A stretch of DNA of 64,000 nucleotides. It comes from Delphinus delphis (lineage: Eukaryota; Chordata; Mammalia; Artiodactyla; Delphinidae). The stretch is from contig NC_082692.2 of NCBI RefSeq assembly GCF_949987515.2, positions 93,381,488-93,445,487 of the forward strand, written 5' to 3'. Position 1 is the stretch's first letter. The number at the start of each line of letters is the position of its first letter. The translations under genes and the position numbers were made by a program. This document shows positions 43,998-55,196 of this stretch, piece by piece. Below the pieces are notes generated by a model. That model was not told the DNA's origin, made no database searches, and worked only from the letters and a program-made list of their open reading frames with translations.

Positions 43998-44846
43998 GGT
44001 CTGCATGCTGTTCCTCGCTCTGCACCCTTTAATTCTGCTATCGGCAATTTTGGAGGAATGTGACATCTGTCATTTCCAAAACTGCTTTCCTTTTACTCTC
44101 ACCATTAACAGATTTGGTTTGGTTTGTTTATTTATTTATTTTTTAGTTTCTTACCAGGACACAAATAATCAAGTTTCCCAAAGGATTACACATACATTGC
44201 TAGAGTTTGTGAGATGTGTTTAGATACATTGAATGTTTTTAGTTTTAAGCGTTGTACCTTTTAATTTGTATAAGGATAAAACTATAGCACATATCAGAAA
44301 GAGTAAAGTTTTAAAAATACAAATTAAAGAAAAGTAATAGGAAATTAATAGTACATACGCTATGTGGACAAGGTAAAAAAAAAAAATGCAGTGGTCCTAT
44401 AGTTTTGGAAATGTCCATTTTGTTCCTGGCTGCCGCAACACGCTGACAACAGAGGTTGCTGCTATCTGGTGTTGCCAGGTCATCCCTCTTTGTTGCAGCT
44501 CAAGTTGTAGCATCCTTGGTCGTTGCATTGCTCGTGGTCCATTGCTCACTCCCGTTTCATTTCCCATGAAATGAAAGCAACCTACTCAATTAAGTCAGGG
44601 CAGTGTTAGTTGAGCAACCTACTCAATTAAGTCAGGGCAGTGTTAGAAAAAGCAATGTCTTGTGCTCTTCAACTGTCTAATTTCATAATAATAACAACTC
44701 TATGCTATTGGTAGCATTATTCATAGTTTATAGACCTGGAAACTAAGGCTTAGTGAAATAAATAACTCGAAATGTGTCGCAGAAGGTGGATGACAGAGAA
44801 AACTTGAATCTCTCTGACGTTAATAGACCCTCTCTTTGTCCTATAT
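43998..44846. other. Unique stretch with a tandem duplication
   Basis: No gene. Contains the 37-bp-period duplication at 44576-44646. Confidence 0.4.
44576..44646 (+). repeat. 34-bp direct tandem duplication, period 37
   Basis: 44576-44609 and 44613-44646 are identical (starting AGCAACCTACTCAATTAAGT), separated by TTG. Confidence 0.97.
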
Positions 44847-44965
44847 TAGTGGTTCTCAACCCATGCTGCATATTAGAAGCCGTTGAAAATACCATTGCCT
44901 GCGGTCTCGTAACAGGCCAGTTGGCCTGGAATTCTGGGGTGGGGTCTGCATATGATATTTTAATC
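44847..44965 (+). mobile_element. MER5A-like hAT MITE, truncated
   Basis: TAGTGGTTCTCAACCCATGC at the start, GGAATTCTGGGGTGGGGTCT in the middle. Confidence 0.7.
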
Positions 44966-44999
44966 TTATTTTTCCCTAATATTTTACTTTGGAAATTTG

Positions 45000-46010
45000 A
45001 AACCCACAGTCATTTTGAAATAATAGCACGATAAACACCCTTCCCTTCAACTAAAGCTATCAGTTATTAATATTTTGCCCTATTAATCTCCATTCCTCAT
45101 TCCCTTCCATCATCTTGTCTTTGGTATGCGTACACATACACACTTATTTACCTCTTTTATTTTCCTAGTCCATTTGGAAGTAAGCGATAAACATGATGAC
45201 ACTTTACTCTTAAATCTGCAACATGTGCTGACCTGGAAAAAACATTCTCCTCCATAACCACAATATCATTATTACACCCAAGATATCTAATATTGATGAA
45301 ATAACATACTTATTTTGTGTATTATATATTGTTCACATACAAACTTCCCCAATGTTTCAAAAATATACTTCATTGCTTTTATAAAAATCAGGTTTCAGTT
45401 AAGGATTCCACACTGCATTTGAGTTTCACGACTCTTTAGTCTCCATTAGTCAAGAATACAGGTTGGCCAACTATAGCCCAGAGTCCAAATCTGGTTTACT
45501 ACTTGGTTGTCTATGACCTGCAAGGTAAGAATGGATTTTACATTTTTACATGGTAGAAAAAAAATCAAAAAAAAAAATAATACCCTGTGAATTATTTAAA
45601 ATCAAATTTCAGGGTCTATAAATAAAGTTGTAATGATATGGCCACATTCATATGTTTACGTATTGTCCATGAATGCTTTTAGGGCTACAAGAGCAAAATT
45701 GAGCAGCTGTAACAGAGGTCATCTGGCAAAGCCTAAAATATTTACTATTTGGGCTTCTACAGAAGAAGTTTTTGACCCTGATGTAGAACATTCCACTCAC
45801 TTAAAGGAAATATTTTCATGACTTCGATATTTTAAAGAATCCAAGCTAGCTTTGTAGTCGAATCTCCCACAACCCGGAATTGTTTTATCATTTTTAGATT
45901 CAGATCAAACATTTTGGCAACAGTTGAAATTGGTGATGTTATACATGTTTCCCTCCATCATGTCAGGGGTCACACAATGTTGGTGTGTTTCTCTGTTCTT
46001 TTGTTTAGAC
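45000..46010 (-). mobile_element. Old L1M fragment, split by a hAT MITE
   Basis: 45000-45449 (CCTAGTCCATTTGGAAGTAA, CTCCTCCATAACCACAATAT, CACACTGCATTTGAGTTTCA) and 45795-46010 (ACTTCGATATTTTAAAGAAT, GATTCAGATCAAACATTTTG) match consecutive parts of an L1M 3' region read in reverse. Confidence 0.75.
45450..45793 (-). mobile_element. hAT-type MITE, long version
   Basis: CAGGTTGGCCAACTATAGCC to GAAGAAGTTTTTGACCCTG, with ATGATATGGCCACATTCATA and AGCCTAAAATATTTACTATT inside. Same family as the copies at 15.9 and 17.3 kb but with an extra central AT-rich section (45525-45620). Confidence 0.8.
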
Positions 46011-46865
46011 GTCTTCTATTGGCATTACTACAGTCTATAGATCATTTCCTCTGCAATATCTAAATGTGCGGTTACAGCTATCTATTGAAATATTAATTTT
46101 CAATATATTTTTTAATTTCAGAATTTTATTTAATTCTAGAATTTTATTTTCTTAAATTCCACTCCCCTGGTTTAATTTTCTATCACTTTATTTAATTTGC
46201 CACAGTTTTATTTTTTAAAATATTCTGGCATGCATAGTAATTTTTGATTAAATGTTTTTCATTTTATCAAAAACAATTGTAGAGGCTCCAGATGAAAAGT
46301 TCTTTCAGAAAACAATTATCTATACTGTTCAGATAGAGTAGAAGACACTAGTTCTATCAGGAACTGAGTTGAGTTGAGGCTTGGTGGTAGTTTTTGTAAA
46401 CATGTGTGAGGTGATAGTCTGCCTGTATAGGTGATAATGTACAGTTGCTTGGATAGACAAACAGGGGTTTTGTTTTAGGGTCAATTCTGAAGCCTGCCCT
46501 TAAATCTGCTCTCTTTCAAGCTGCATAAAGGGCTCACAGTGATGACTGGACATGGGCCATATACATTTTAATTTTAGCTGGGCTACTTGGAATATTTATA
46601 AACTTCTTAAGGCTCTCTAGAGGGGTTAATTTATCTTCTGTTATTTTCCAGAAAAGTGTTATTATAGACATTTTTGCGCCCAAGATTGAGTAATTTAAAA
46701 TGGGCTCATTTCAGGATTAGGCCAGACAACCAGGTAGCACTGGTAGATCATTTGCATGTATAGTGGTTGTTCAAATAGATATATGGAACCTGGTCATTGT
46801 GCTTCGTTTTCAATTCTAGATTATTGATTTTTTTCCCCAATGTGAGATTTTATACAAGTATCACT
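46011..46865. other. AT-rich stretch, no gene seen
   Basis: 46080-46230 is a run of decayed AATTTTATTT repeats. The rest is unrecognised, possibly further L1M. Confidence 0.4.
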
Positions 46866-47337
46866 TGTTTTGTGTTTGGTTATTTTATTTTTTTAATAAA
46901 CTTTAGTATTTAGAAAAGTTATAGATTTATAGAAAAAAATGTGAAAATAGTTCAGAGTGTTCCTGTAAATCCCACACCCAGCTTCCCCTGTTATTAACAC
47001 TTTACATTAGTTAGGTATGTTGTTTTTATAATTAATGGATGATATTGATATATTAATTAAAGCCCATGTTGGATGCATACATCCTGCAGTGTTGTTGCTT
47101 CTCGGTCCTCACAGATGACAGAGCAAGGAATATATGGTATATCCTAATTCACTCTGTCTGTCTGTCTGTTTATCTGTCTATCTACTTATCTACCTACCTA
47201 TACCTACACACATATATAAATATTTCTACATGTAACCATCTCTGTCTCTATTAAGCTAAACATGAATCCATACTGATGTCTCCAATTCTAATCTATTACC
47301 ACATGGATCATTCTTGTCTCCTCCTCTACTTATCTTT
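46866..47337 (-). mobile_element. Old L1M, right-hand (3') portion before the large insertion
   Basis: AGTTATAGATTTATAGAAAA, GTTCCTGTAAATCCCACACC and ATGTCTCCAATTCTAATCTA belong to an L1M 3' UTR in reverse. It continues at 55197 after the 7.8-kb insertion. A (TCTG)n/(CTAC)n tract lies at 47154-47206. Confidence 0.75.
47321..47337 (+). repeat. Target-site duplication, left copy, of the 7.8-kb composite L1 insertion
   Basis: CTCCTCTACTTATCTTT here and CTCCCCTACTTATCTTT at 55180-55196: 16 of 17 identical, with a perfect 12-bp core (CTACTTATCTTT). On the L1 sense strand the nick site reads ATTT/AAAG, close to the L1 endonuclease preference TTTT/AA. Confidence 0.85.
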
Positions 47338-47349
47338 TTTTTTTCTTCT

Positions 47350-47905
47350 GCAGTGATATAAAGTCAGCCTTATTGACATAAAATTTACATTCAGTAAAAT
47401 TCGCTCTTTTAGTGAACCCTTTGAGTTTTGACAAATGCATGCAGTAGAATAAATACCATCATAATCAGGATATAGAAGATTTTCATCGTCCCAAGAAGTC
47501 CCCTCCTACCTCTGTAGTCAATCCCTTGTCTCATCCCCAGACTCTGAAACTATTTACTTATTTTACGTCCTTGTAGTTTTGCCGTTCCCAAAATGTCATA
47601 TAAATGGAATCATAGAGTATTTTTTCATTGGAGTCTGGCTTCTTTCACTTAGGATGTTGTATTTGAGATTCATCCATGTTGTTGCCTGTATGAAGTAGTT
47701 TGTTCCTTCGTATTGCTCAGTAGCATTTCATTGAATGGATGTACCACAGTTTGTTTATTCATTTCAAGGACATTTGTGTTGTTTCCAGTTTTGGGGAGTT
47801 ACAAATAAAGCTACTTTAAACATGTACAGGTGTTTGTGAGAACACTTTTCATTTCTCTAGGAGTGTGATTGATGGGTCCAATGGTAAGAGTGGCGTATTT
47901 TAATT
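47350..47905 (-). mobile_element. Older L1M 3' end inside the transduced segment
   Basis: TTATTGACATAAAATTTACA, AATGTCATATAAATGGAATC and GATTCATCCATGTTGTTGCC, the standard L1M 3' series in reverse. Confidence 0.75.
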
Positions 47906-48190
47906 TTTATTTATTTATTTTTTAATGTATTTATTTGTTTATTTATTGGCTGCATTGGGGCTTCATTGCTGCACGCAGGCTTTCTCTACTTGTGGCATGT
48001 GGGGGCAGTAGTGGGATTGCGGGGTCATACGGTAGTTCTATTTTTAGATTATTAAGGAACCTCCACACTGTTCTCCATAGTGGCTGTATCAATTTACATT
48101 CCCACCAGCAGTGCAAGAGGGTTCCCTTTGCTCCACACCCTCTCCAGCATTTGTTGTTTGTAGATTTTGTTTGTTTGTTTGTTAAAGGTT
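47905..48190 (-). mobile_element. Chimeric L1 ORF2 / CHR SINE fragment
   Basis: On the minus strand an internal ORF2 fragment ([18 protein letters not shown] to [10 protein letters not shown], 48009-48165) is fused directly to the 3' end of a long-form CHR SINE (47938-48008, GCAGCAATGAAGCCCCAATG on the sense strand) with its AATAAA-rich tail. Consistent with template switching during reverse transcription. Confidence 0.7.
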
Positions 48191-48587
48191 TCCCATGAGT
48201 TCTTTGTTTTATTTTTATTTTTTTAAACATATTTATTGCAGTATAACTGCTTTACAGTGGTGTGTTAGTTTCTGCTTTATAACAAAGTGAATCAGCTATA
48301 TGTATACATATATCCCCATATCTCCTCCCTCTTGTGTGTCCCTCCCACCCTCCCTATCCCACCCCTCTAGGTGGTCACAAAGCACTGAGCTGATCTTCCT
48401 ATGCTATGTGGCTGCTTCCCACTAGCTATCTATTTTACATTTGGTAGTGTATATATGTCCATGCCACTCTCTCACTTTGTCCCAGCTTACCCTTCCCCCT
48501 CCCCGTGTCCTCAAGTCCATTCTCTACGTCTGTGTCTTTATTCCTGTGCTGCTCCTAGGTTCTTCAGAACCAATTTTTTTTTTTTTT

Positions 48588-51500
48588 TTAGATTCCATAT
48601 ATATTTGTTAGCATACGGTATTTGTTTTTCTCTTTCTGACTTACTTCACTCTGTATGACAGACCCTAGGTCCATCCACCTCACTACAAATAACTCAGTTT
48701 TATTTCTTTTTATAGCTGAATAATATTCCATTGTATATATGTGCCACATCTTCTTTATCCATTCATCTGTTGATGGACACTTAGGTTGCTTCCATGTCCT
48801 GGCTATTGTAAATAGAGCTGCAATGAACATTGTGGTACATGACTCTTTTGGAATTATGGTTTTCTCTGGGTATATGCCCAGTGGTGGTATTGCTGGGTCG
48901 TATGGTAATTCTATTTTTAGTGTTTTAAGGAACCTCCATACTGTTCTCCATAGTGGCTGTATTAATTTCAGTTCCCATCAACAGTGCAAGAGGGTTCCCT
49001 TTTCTCCACACCCTCTCCAGCATTTATTGTTTCTAGACTTTTTTGATGATGGCCATTCTGACTGGTGTGAGATGATATCTCATTGTAGTTTTGATTTGCA
49101 TTTCTCTAATGATTAGTGATGTTGAGCATCCTTTCATGTATTTGTTGGCAATCTGTATATCTCCTTTGGAGAAATGTCTATTTAGGTCTTCTGCCCATTT
49201 TTGGATTGGGTTGTTTGTTTTTTTGATATTGAGCTGCATGAGCTGTTGTATATTTTGGAAATTACTCCTTTGGCAGTTGCTTCTTTTGCAAATATTTTCT
49301 CCCATTCTGAGGGTTGTCTTTTCGTCTTGTTTATGCTTTCCTTTGCTGTGCAAAAGCTTTTAAGTTTCATTTTAAGTCCCATTTGTTTATTTTTATTTCC
49401 ATTTCTCTTGGAGGTGGGTCAAAAAGGATCTTGCTGTGATTTATGTCATGGAGTGTTCTGCTTATATTTTCCTCTAAGAGTTTTATACTGTCTGGCCTTA
49501 CCTTTACGTCTTTAATTCATTTTGAGTTTATTTTTCTGTATGGTATTAGGGAGTGTTCTGATTTCATTATTTTACATGTAGCTGTCCAGGTTTCCCAGCA
49601 CCACTTATTGAAGAGGCTGTCTTGTCTCCATTGTATATTCTTGCCTTCTTTATCAGAGATAAGCTGACAATATATGCATGGGTTTATCTCTGGGCTTTCT
49701 ATCCTATTCCATTGATCTATATTTCTGTTTTGGTGCTAGTACCATATTGTCTTCATTACTGTAACTTTGTGGTATAGTCTGAAGTCAGGGATCCTGATTC
49801 CTCCAGCTCTGTTTTTCTTTCTCAAGATTGCTTTGGCTATTCGGGGTCTTTTGTGTTTCCATACAAATTGTAAATTTTTTTGTTCTAGTTCTGTGATAAA
49901 TGCCATTGGTAGCTTGTTAGGGATTGCATTGAATCTGTTGGTATTGTCTTTAATTTCCTTCACTAGTGTCTTATAGTTTTCTGCATATAGGTCTTTTGTC
50001 TCCTTAGGTAGCTTTATTCCTAGGTATTTTATTTTTTTTTGTTGTATTGGTAAATGGGAGTGCTTCCTTAATTTCTCCTCCAGATTTTTCGTCGTTAGTG
50101 TATAGGAATGAAAGAGATTTCTGTGCATTAATTTTGTATCCTGCTACTTTACCAAATTCAAAGATTAGCTCTAGTAGTATTCTGGTAGCATCTTTAGGAT
50201 TCTCTATGTATAGTATCATGTCATCTGCAAACAGTGATAGCTTTACTTCTTCTTTTCTGATTTGGATTCCTTTTATTTCCTTTTCTTCTCTGATTGCTGT
50301 GGCTAAAACTTCCAAAACTATGTTGAATAATAGTGGTGAGTGCGGGCAACCTTGTCTTGTTCAAGATTTTAGAGGAAATGCTTTCAGTTTTTCACCATTG
50401 AGAATGATGTTTGCTGTGGGTTTGTCATATATGGTCTTTATTATGTTGTGGTGGGTTCCCTCTATGCCCACTTTCTGGAGAACTTTTATCATAAATGGGT
50501 GTTGAATTTTGTCGAAAGCTTTTTCTGCTTCTGTTGAGATGGTCATATGGTTTTATCCTTCGATTTGTTAACGTGGTGTATCACATTGATTGATTTGCAT
50601 ATATTGAAGAATCCTTGTTTTCCTGGGATAAACCCCACTCAATCATGGTGTATGATCCTTTTAATGTGTTGTTGGATTCTGTTTGCTAGTATTTTGTTCA
50701 GGATTTTTGCATCTATGTTCATCAGTGATATTGGCCTGTAGTTTTCTTTCTTTGTGACATCCTTGTCTGGTTTTGGTATCAGGGTGACGGTGGCCTTGTA
50801 GAATGAGTTTGGGAGTGTTCCTCCCTCTCCTATATTTTATATGAGTTTCAGAAGGACAGGTGTTATCTGTTCTCTGAATGTTTAATAGAATTCGCCTGTG
50901 GAGTCATCTGGTCCTGAGCTTTTGTTTGTTGGAAGATTTTTAATCACAGTCTGAATTTCATTGCTTGTGATTGGTCTGTTTATAGCTTCTATTTCTTCCT
51001 GGTTCAGTCTCGGAAGGTTGTGCTTTTCTAAGAATTTGTCCGTGTCTTCCAGGTTGTCCATTTTATTGGCATATAGCTGCTTGTAGTATTCTCTCATGAT
51101 CCTTTGTATTTCTGCAGTGTCAGTTGTTACTTCTCCTTTTTCATTTCTAATTCTACTGATTTGAGTCTTCTCCTTTTTTTTTCTTGATGAATCTGGCTAA
51201 TGGTTTATCAATTTTGTTTATCTTCTCAAAGAGCCAGCTTTTAGCTTTATTGATCTTTGCTATCGTTTCTTCATTTCTTTTTCATTTATTTCTGATCTGA
51301 TCTTTATGATTTCTTTCCTTTTGCTAACTTTGGGTTTTTTTGGTTCTTTGTCTCCTTGCTTTAGGTGTAATGTTAGGTTGTTTATCTGAGCCATTTCTTG
51401 TTTCTTGAGGTAGGATTGTATTGCTCTAAACTTCCCTCTTAGTACTGCTTTTGCTGCATCCCATAAGTTTGGGGTCATCGTGTTTTCATTGTCATTTGTT

Positions 51501-52277
51501 TCTAGGTATTTTTTGATTTTCTCTTTGATTTCTTCAGTGATATCTTAGTTATTTAGTAGTGTATTGTTTAGCCTCCATGTGTTTGTATTTTTTACAGATT
51601 TTTTCCTGTAATTGATGTCTAGTCTCATAGCATTGTGGTCAGAAAAGATAGTTGATATGAATTCAATTTTCTTAAATTTACCAAGGCTTCATTTGTGACC
51701 CAAGACATGATCTATCCTGGAGAATGTTCCATGAGCACTTGAGAAGATAGTGTATTCTGTTGTTTTTGGATGGAATGTCCTATAAATATCAGTTAAGTCC
51801 ATCTGATCTAATGTGTCATTTAAAGCTTGTGAAAGTGGGGTATTAAAGTCCCCTACTATGATTGTGTTACTGTCAATTTCCCCTTTTATGGCTGTTAGTA
51901 TTTGCCTTATGTATTGAGGTGCTCCTATGTTGGGTGCATAAATATTTACAGTTGTTATATCTTCTTGGATTGATCCCTTGATCATTATGTAGTGTCCTTC
52001 TTTGTCTCTTGTAACAGTCTTTATTTTAAAGTCTTATTTTGTCTGATATGAGAGCTGCTACTCCAGCTTTCTTTTGATTTCCATTTGCATGGAATATCTT
52101 TTTCCATCCCCTCACTTTCAGTCGATATATGTCCCTAGGTCTGAAGTGGATCTCTTGTAGACAGCATATATATGGGTTTTGTTTCTGTATCCATTCAGCC
52201 AGTCTCTGTCTTTTGGTTGGAGCATTTAATCCATTTAAATTTAAGGCAGTTATTGAAGTGTATGTTCCTATTCCCAT
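48588..52277 (-). pseudogene. L1 ORF2 pseudogene (endonuclease/reverse transcriptase)
   Basis: Start Met at 52277 (MGIGTYTSITALNLNGLNAP). The apurinic endonuclease domain occupies about 52277-51680: the LNLNGLNAP Asn, CLQEIHF Glu, VGDFNTPLS Asp/Asn and SRIDHVLGHK Asp/His sites are still legible. The reverse transcriptase has [11 protein letters not shown] near 50890 and the catalytic [13 protein letters not shown] near 50235. The C-terminal part includes [20 protein letters not shown] and ends MLTNIYGI at 48588. The frame changes at least six times (between 52026 and 51985, about 50880 and 50546, about 50128, 49382, 49353 and 48830), so the protein is not made. Full length would be about 1,230 residues, near the normal family size. 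Confidence 0.95.
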
Positions 52278-53222
52278 TTTCTTAATTGATTTGGGTTTGT
52301 TTCTGTAGGTCTTTTCCTTCTCTTGTGTTTCCTGACTAGAGTAGTTTCCTTTAGCATTTGTTGTAAAGCTGGTTTGGTGGTGCTGAATTCCCTTAACTTT
52401 TGCACGTCTGTAAAGGTTTTAATTTCTCCATTGAATCTGAGTGAAATCATTGCTGGGTAGAGTAATCTTTGTTGTAGGTTTTTCCCTGTCATCACTTTAA
52501 GTATGTTCTGCCACTCCCTTCTGGTTTTCAGAGTTTCTGCTGAAAGATCAGCTGTTAACCTTATGGGGATTCCCTTGTATGTTATTTGTTGCTTTTCCCT
52601 TGCTGCTTTTAATATTTTTTCTTTGTATTTAGTTTTTGATAGTTTGATTTATATGCGTCTTGGTGTGTTTCTCCTTGGATTTATCCTGTATGGACCTCTC
52701 TGTGCTTCCTGGAATTGACTGACTCTTTCCTTTCCCATTTTAGGGATGTTTTCGACTATAATCTCTTCAAATATTTTCTCAGACCCTTCCTTTTTCTCTT
52801 CTTCTTCTGGGACCCCTATAGTTTGAATGTTGGTTCATTTAATATTGTCCCAGCAGTCTCTGAGACTGTCCTCAATTTTCATTCTTTTTTCTTTATTCTT
52901 CTCTGCACCAGTTATTTCCACTATTTCATCTTCCAGGTCACTTATCCCTTCTTCTGCCTCAGTTATTCTGCTATTGATTCCTTCTAGAGTATTTTTAATT
53001 TCATTTATTATGGTGTTCATCACTGTTTGTTTGCTCTTTAGCTCTTCTAGTTCCTTGTTAAATGTTTCTTGTATTTTCTCCATTCTATTTCCAAGATTTT
53101 AGATCATCTTTACTATCATTACTCTGAATTCCTTTTCAGGTAGACTGCCTATCTCCTCTTCATTTGTTTGGTCTGGTTGGACCTTGCTCCTTCATCTGAT
53201 ACATATTTCTCTGTCTTCTCAT
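52268..53222 (-). pseudogene. L1 ORF1 pseudogene (RNA-binding protein)
   Basis: The likely ancestral start is at 53222 (reads MRRQRNMYQMKEQGPTRPNK, then stop). A frameshift leads into a coiled-coil region at 53083-52835 (IQETFNKELEELKSKQTVMN, SRITEAEEGISDLEDEIVEI), the trimerisation part of ORF1p. The C-terminal domain is readable at 52495-52370 (LLYPAMISLRFNGEIKTFTD, REFSTTKPALQQMLKE). The usual stop just after ..KEL is shifted out of frame, so the frame runs to 52268 and overlaps the ORF2 start. Not functional. Confidence 0.9.
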
Positions 53223-55179
53223 TTTGTTTAACTTTCTGTGTTTGGGGTCTCCTTTTCACAGACTGCATGTTCGTAGTTCCCATTGTTTCTTGTGTCTGCC
53301 TGCAGTGGCTAAGGTTGGTTCAGTGGGTTGTGTAGGCTTCCTGGTGGAGGGGATTGGTGCCTGTGTTCTAGTGTGTTGGGCAGAATCTTGTCCTTCTGGT
53401 GGGCAGGGCCGCGTCCGGTGGTGTGTTTTGGAGTGTCTGTGAACTTAGTATGACTTTAGGCAGCCCCTCTGCTAATGGGTGGGGTTGTGTTCCTGTCTTG
53501 CTAGTTCTTTGGCATGGGGCATCCAGCACTGTAGCTTGCTGGCTGTTGGCTGGAGTTGGGTCTTCGTGTTGAGATGGAGATCTCTGAGAGACCTCTTGCT
53601 GATTGATATTATGTGGGGCTGGGAGGTCTCTGGTGGTCCAATGTCCTGGACTTGGCTTTTCCACCTCAGAGTCTCAGGCCCAACATCCGGACAGAACACC
53701 AAGACCCTGCTAGCCACACAGCTCAGAAGAAAAGGAAGGGAAAAAAAAGGAACAGATAGAACCCCAATCCAAATTGTTAAAGCAGAATGGAACAGATAAA
53801 ATGACACAAAGGAACATAGACACTCACAAAAAGAGAAAAAAGGAATAAATAAATAAATAATTGTTTTTATAAAAGGAAGAGAGCAGCCAAACCAATAAAT
53901 AAATCCACCAATGATAACAAGCACTAAAAGCTAAACTAAGATAAACATAAAACCAAAAACAAATCAGACTCAGAGAGCAAACTCCAGGTCTCCAGTTGCT
54001 CCCGATGTCCACCACCTCAATTTTGGGAATATTCTGGTCTATTCAGGTATTTCACAGATGCAGGGTTTATCAAGTTGATTGTGGGGATTTAATCTGTTGC
54101 TTCTGAGACTGCATGGAGAAGTTTCCCTTTCTCTTCTTTGTTCTCACAGCTCCTGGAGTTCAGCTTTGGTTTTGGCCCTACCTCTGCATGTAGGCTGCCC
54201 TCAGGTGTCTGTTCCCCATCCAGACAGGAGCGGGTTAAAGCAGCAGCTGATTAGAGCTCACTCAGGCTGGGGAGAGGGAGGGATACTGTAGACATAATTG
54301 GAATGAGCGAGCCTGTGGCGGCAGAGGCTGGCATGATGTTGCAACACCCTGAGGAGTGCCGTGTGTTTTCCTTCAGAAGTTGTCCCTGGATCGTGGGACT
54401 CTGGCAGCAGCATTCTGCACAGGCTCTGGGGCAGAGGTGTGGATAGTGACCTGTGCTTGCACACAGGCCTCTTGGTGGCAGCGGCTGCAGCATTAGTGGT
54501 TCATGCCTGTCTCTGGGGTCCGAGCTGATAGCTGCAGCTCACGCTCATCTCTGGAGCTCGTTTAGGCAGTGTTCTGAATGCCCTCTCCACGCGCATCCCG
54601 AAACAATGTTCTCTTGCCTCTCTGGCAAGTTTGGACTTTTTCCCAGACTCCCTCCTGGCTAGCTGTGGTGCACTAGCCCCCTGCAGGCTGTGCTCACACA
54701 GCCAACCCCAGTCCTCTCCCTGGGATCTGACCTCTGAAGCCCGAGCCTCAGCTCCCAACCTCCACCTGCCCCGGCAGGTGAGTGCTGGTCGGCACCGATC
54801 CTCTGTGCGGGAAGCTCTCCGCTTTGCCCTCTGCACCCCTGTTGCTGTGCTCTCCTCCGCAGCTCCGAAGCTTCCCCCCTTCACCACCTGCAGTGTCTGC
54901 CCGCGAAGGGGCTTCCTAGTGTGTGGAAAGCTTTCCTCCTTCACAGCTCCCTCCCACTGGTGCAGGTCCCGTCCCTATTCTTTGTCTCTGTTTTTTCTTT
55001 TTTCTTTTGCCCTACCCCGGTACGTGGGGAGTTTCTTGCCTTTTGGGAAGTCTGTGGTTTTCTTGCCAGCGTTCAGTAGGTGTTCTGTAGGAGCTGTTCC
55101 ACATGTAGATGTATTTTTGATGTGTTTTTGGGGAGGAAGGTGATCTCCACGTCTTACTCCTCCGCCATCTTGAAGGTCT
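53223..55179 (-). promoter_or_regulatory. L1 5' UTR / internal promoter region
   Basis: About 1.95 kb upstream of ORF1, GC-rich toward its 5' end. L1 5' UTRs carry an internal promoter and often an antisense promoter. The 5' terminal AAGATGGCGGAGGAG contains a YY1-like AAGATGGCGG site (55161-55172 on the minus strand). Activity is unknown. Confidence 0.7.
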
Positions 55180-55196
55180 CTCCCCTACTTATCTTT
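55180..55196 (+). repeat. Target-site duplication, right copy
   Basis: CTCCCCTACTTATCTTT, partner of 47321-47337; it abuts the L1 5' end exactly. Confidence 0.85.

Larger units (their letters stand above)
47338..48210 (-). mobile_element. Probable 3'-transduced segment of the L1 at 48211-55179
   Basis: Between the L1's own A-rich end (near 48211) and the outer T10 tract at 47335-47344 lie about 870 bp of non-L1-3'UTR DNA: an L1-ORF2/SINE chimera (about 47905-48190) and an older L1M 3' end (47350-47905). The target duplications lie outside this segment, not at the L1's own tail. The simplest reading is that the L1 transcript ran past its own polyadenylation site and was inserted with its downstream flank. 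It ends 24 nt after an AATAAG motif (sense strand). The alternative is independent nested insertions. Confidence 0.65.
48211..55179 (-). mobile_element. Full-length L1 (about 6.97 kb), inactive
   Basis: Complete structure on the minus strand: 5' UTR 55179-53223 beginning AGACCTTCAAGATGGCGGAG, ORF1 remnant, ORF2 remnant, a 3' UTR of the AATAGATAGCTAGTGGGAAG type, and an A-rich end. GC-rich 5' UTR parts (54700-55000) retain many CpGs. Both ORFs are broken by several frameshifts, so it cannot be autonomous. An internal poly-A of about 16 follows the ORF2 stop (48572-48588). Confidence 0.95.

Noticed and set aside
49201..50505. Plus-strand open frames of 100-150 codons
   Set aside because: Antisense shadows of the minus-strand L1 ORF2.
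53472..55143. Open frames of 100-170 codons on both strands
   Set aside because: They lie in the GC-rich L1 5' UTR, overlap on opposite strands and match nothing.
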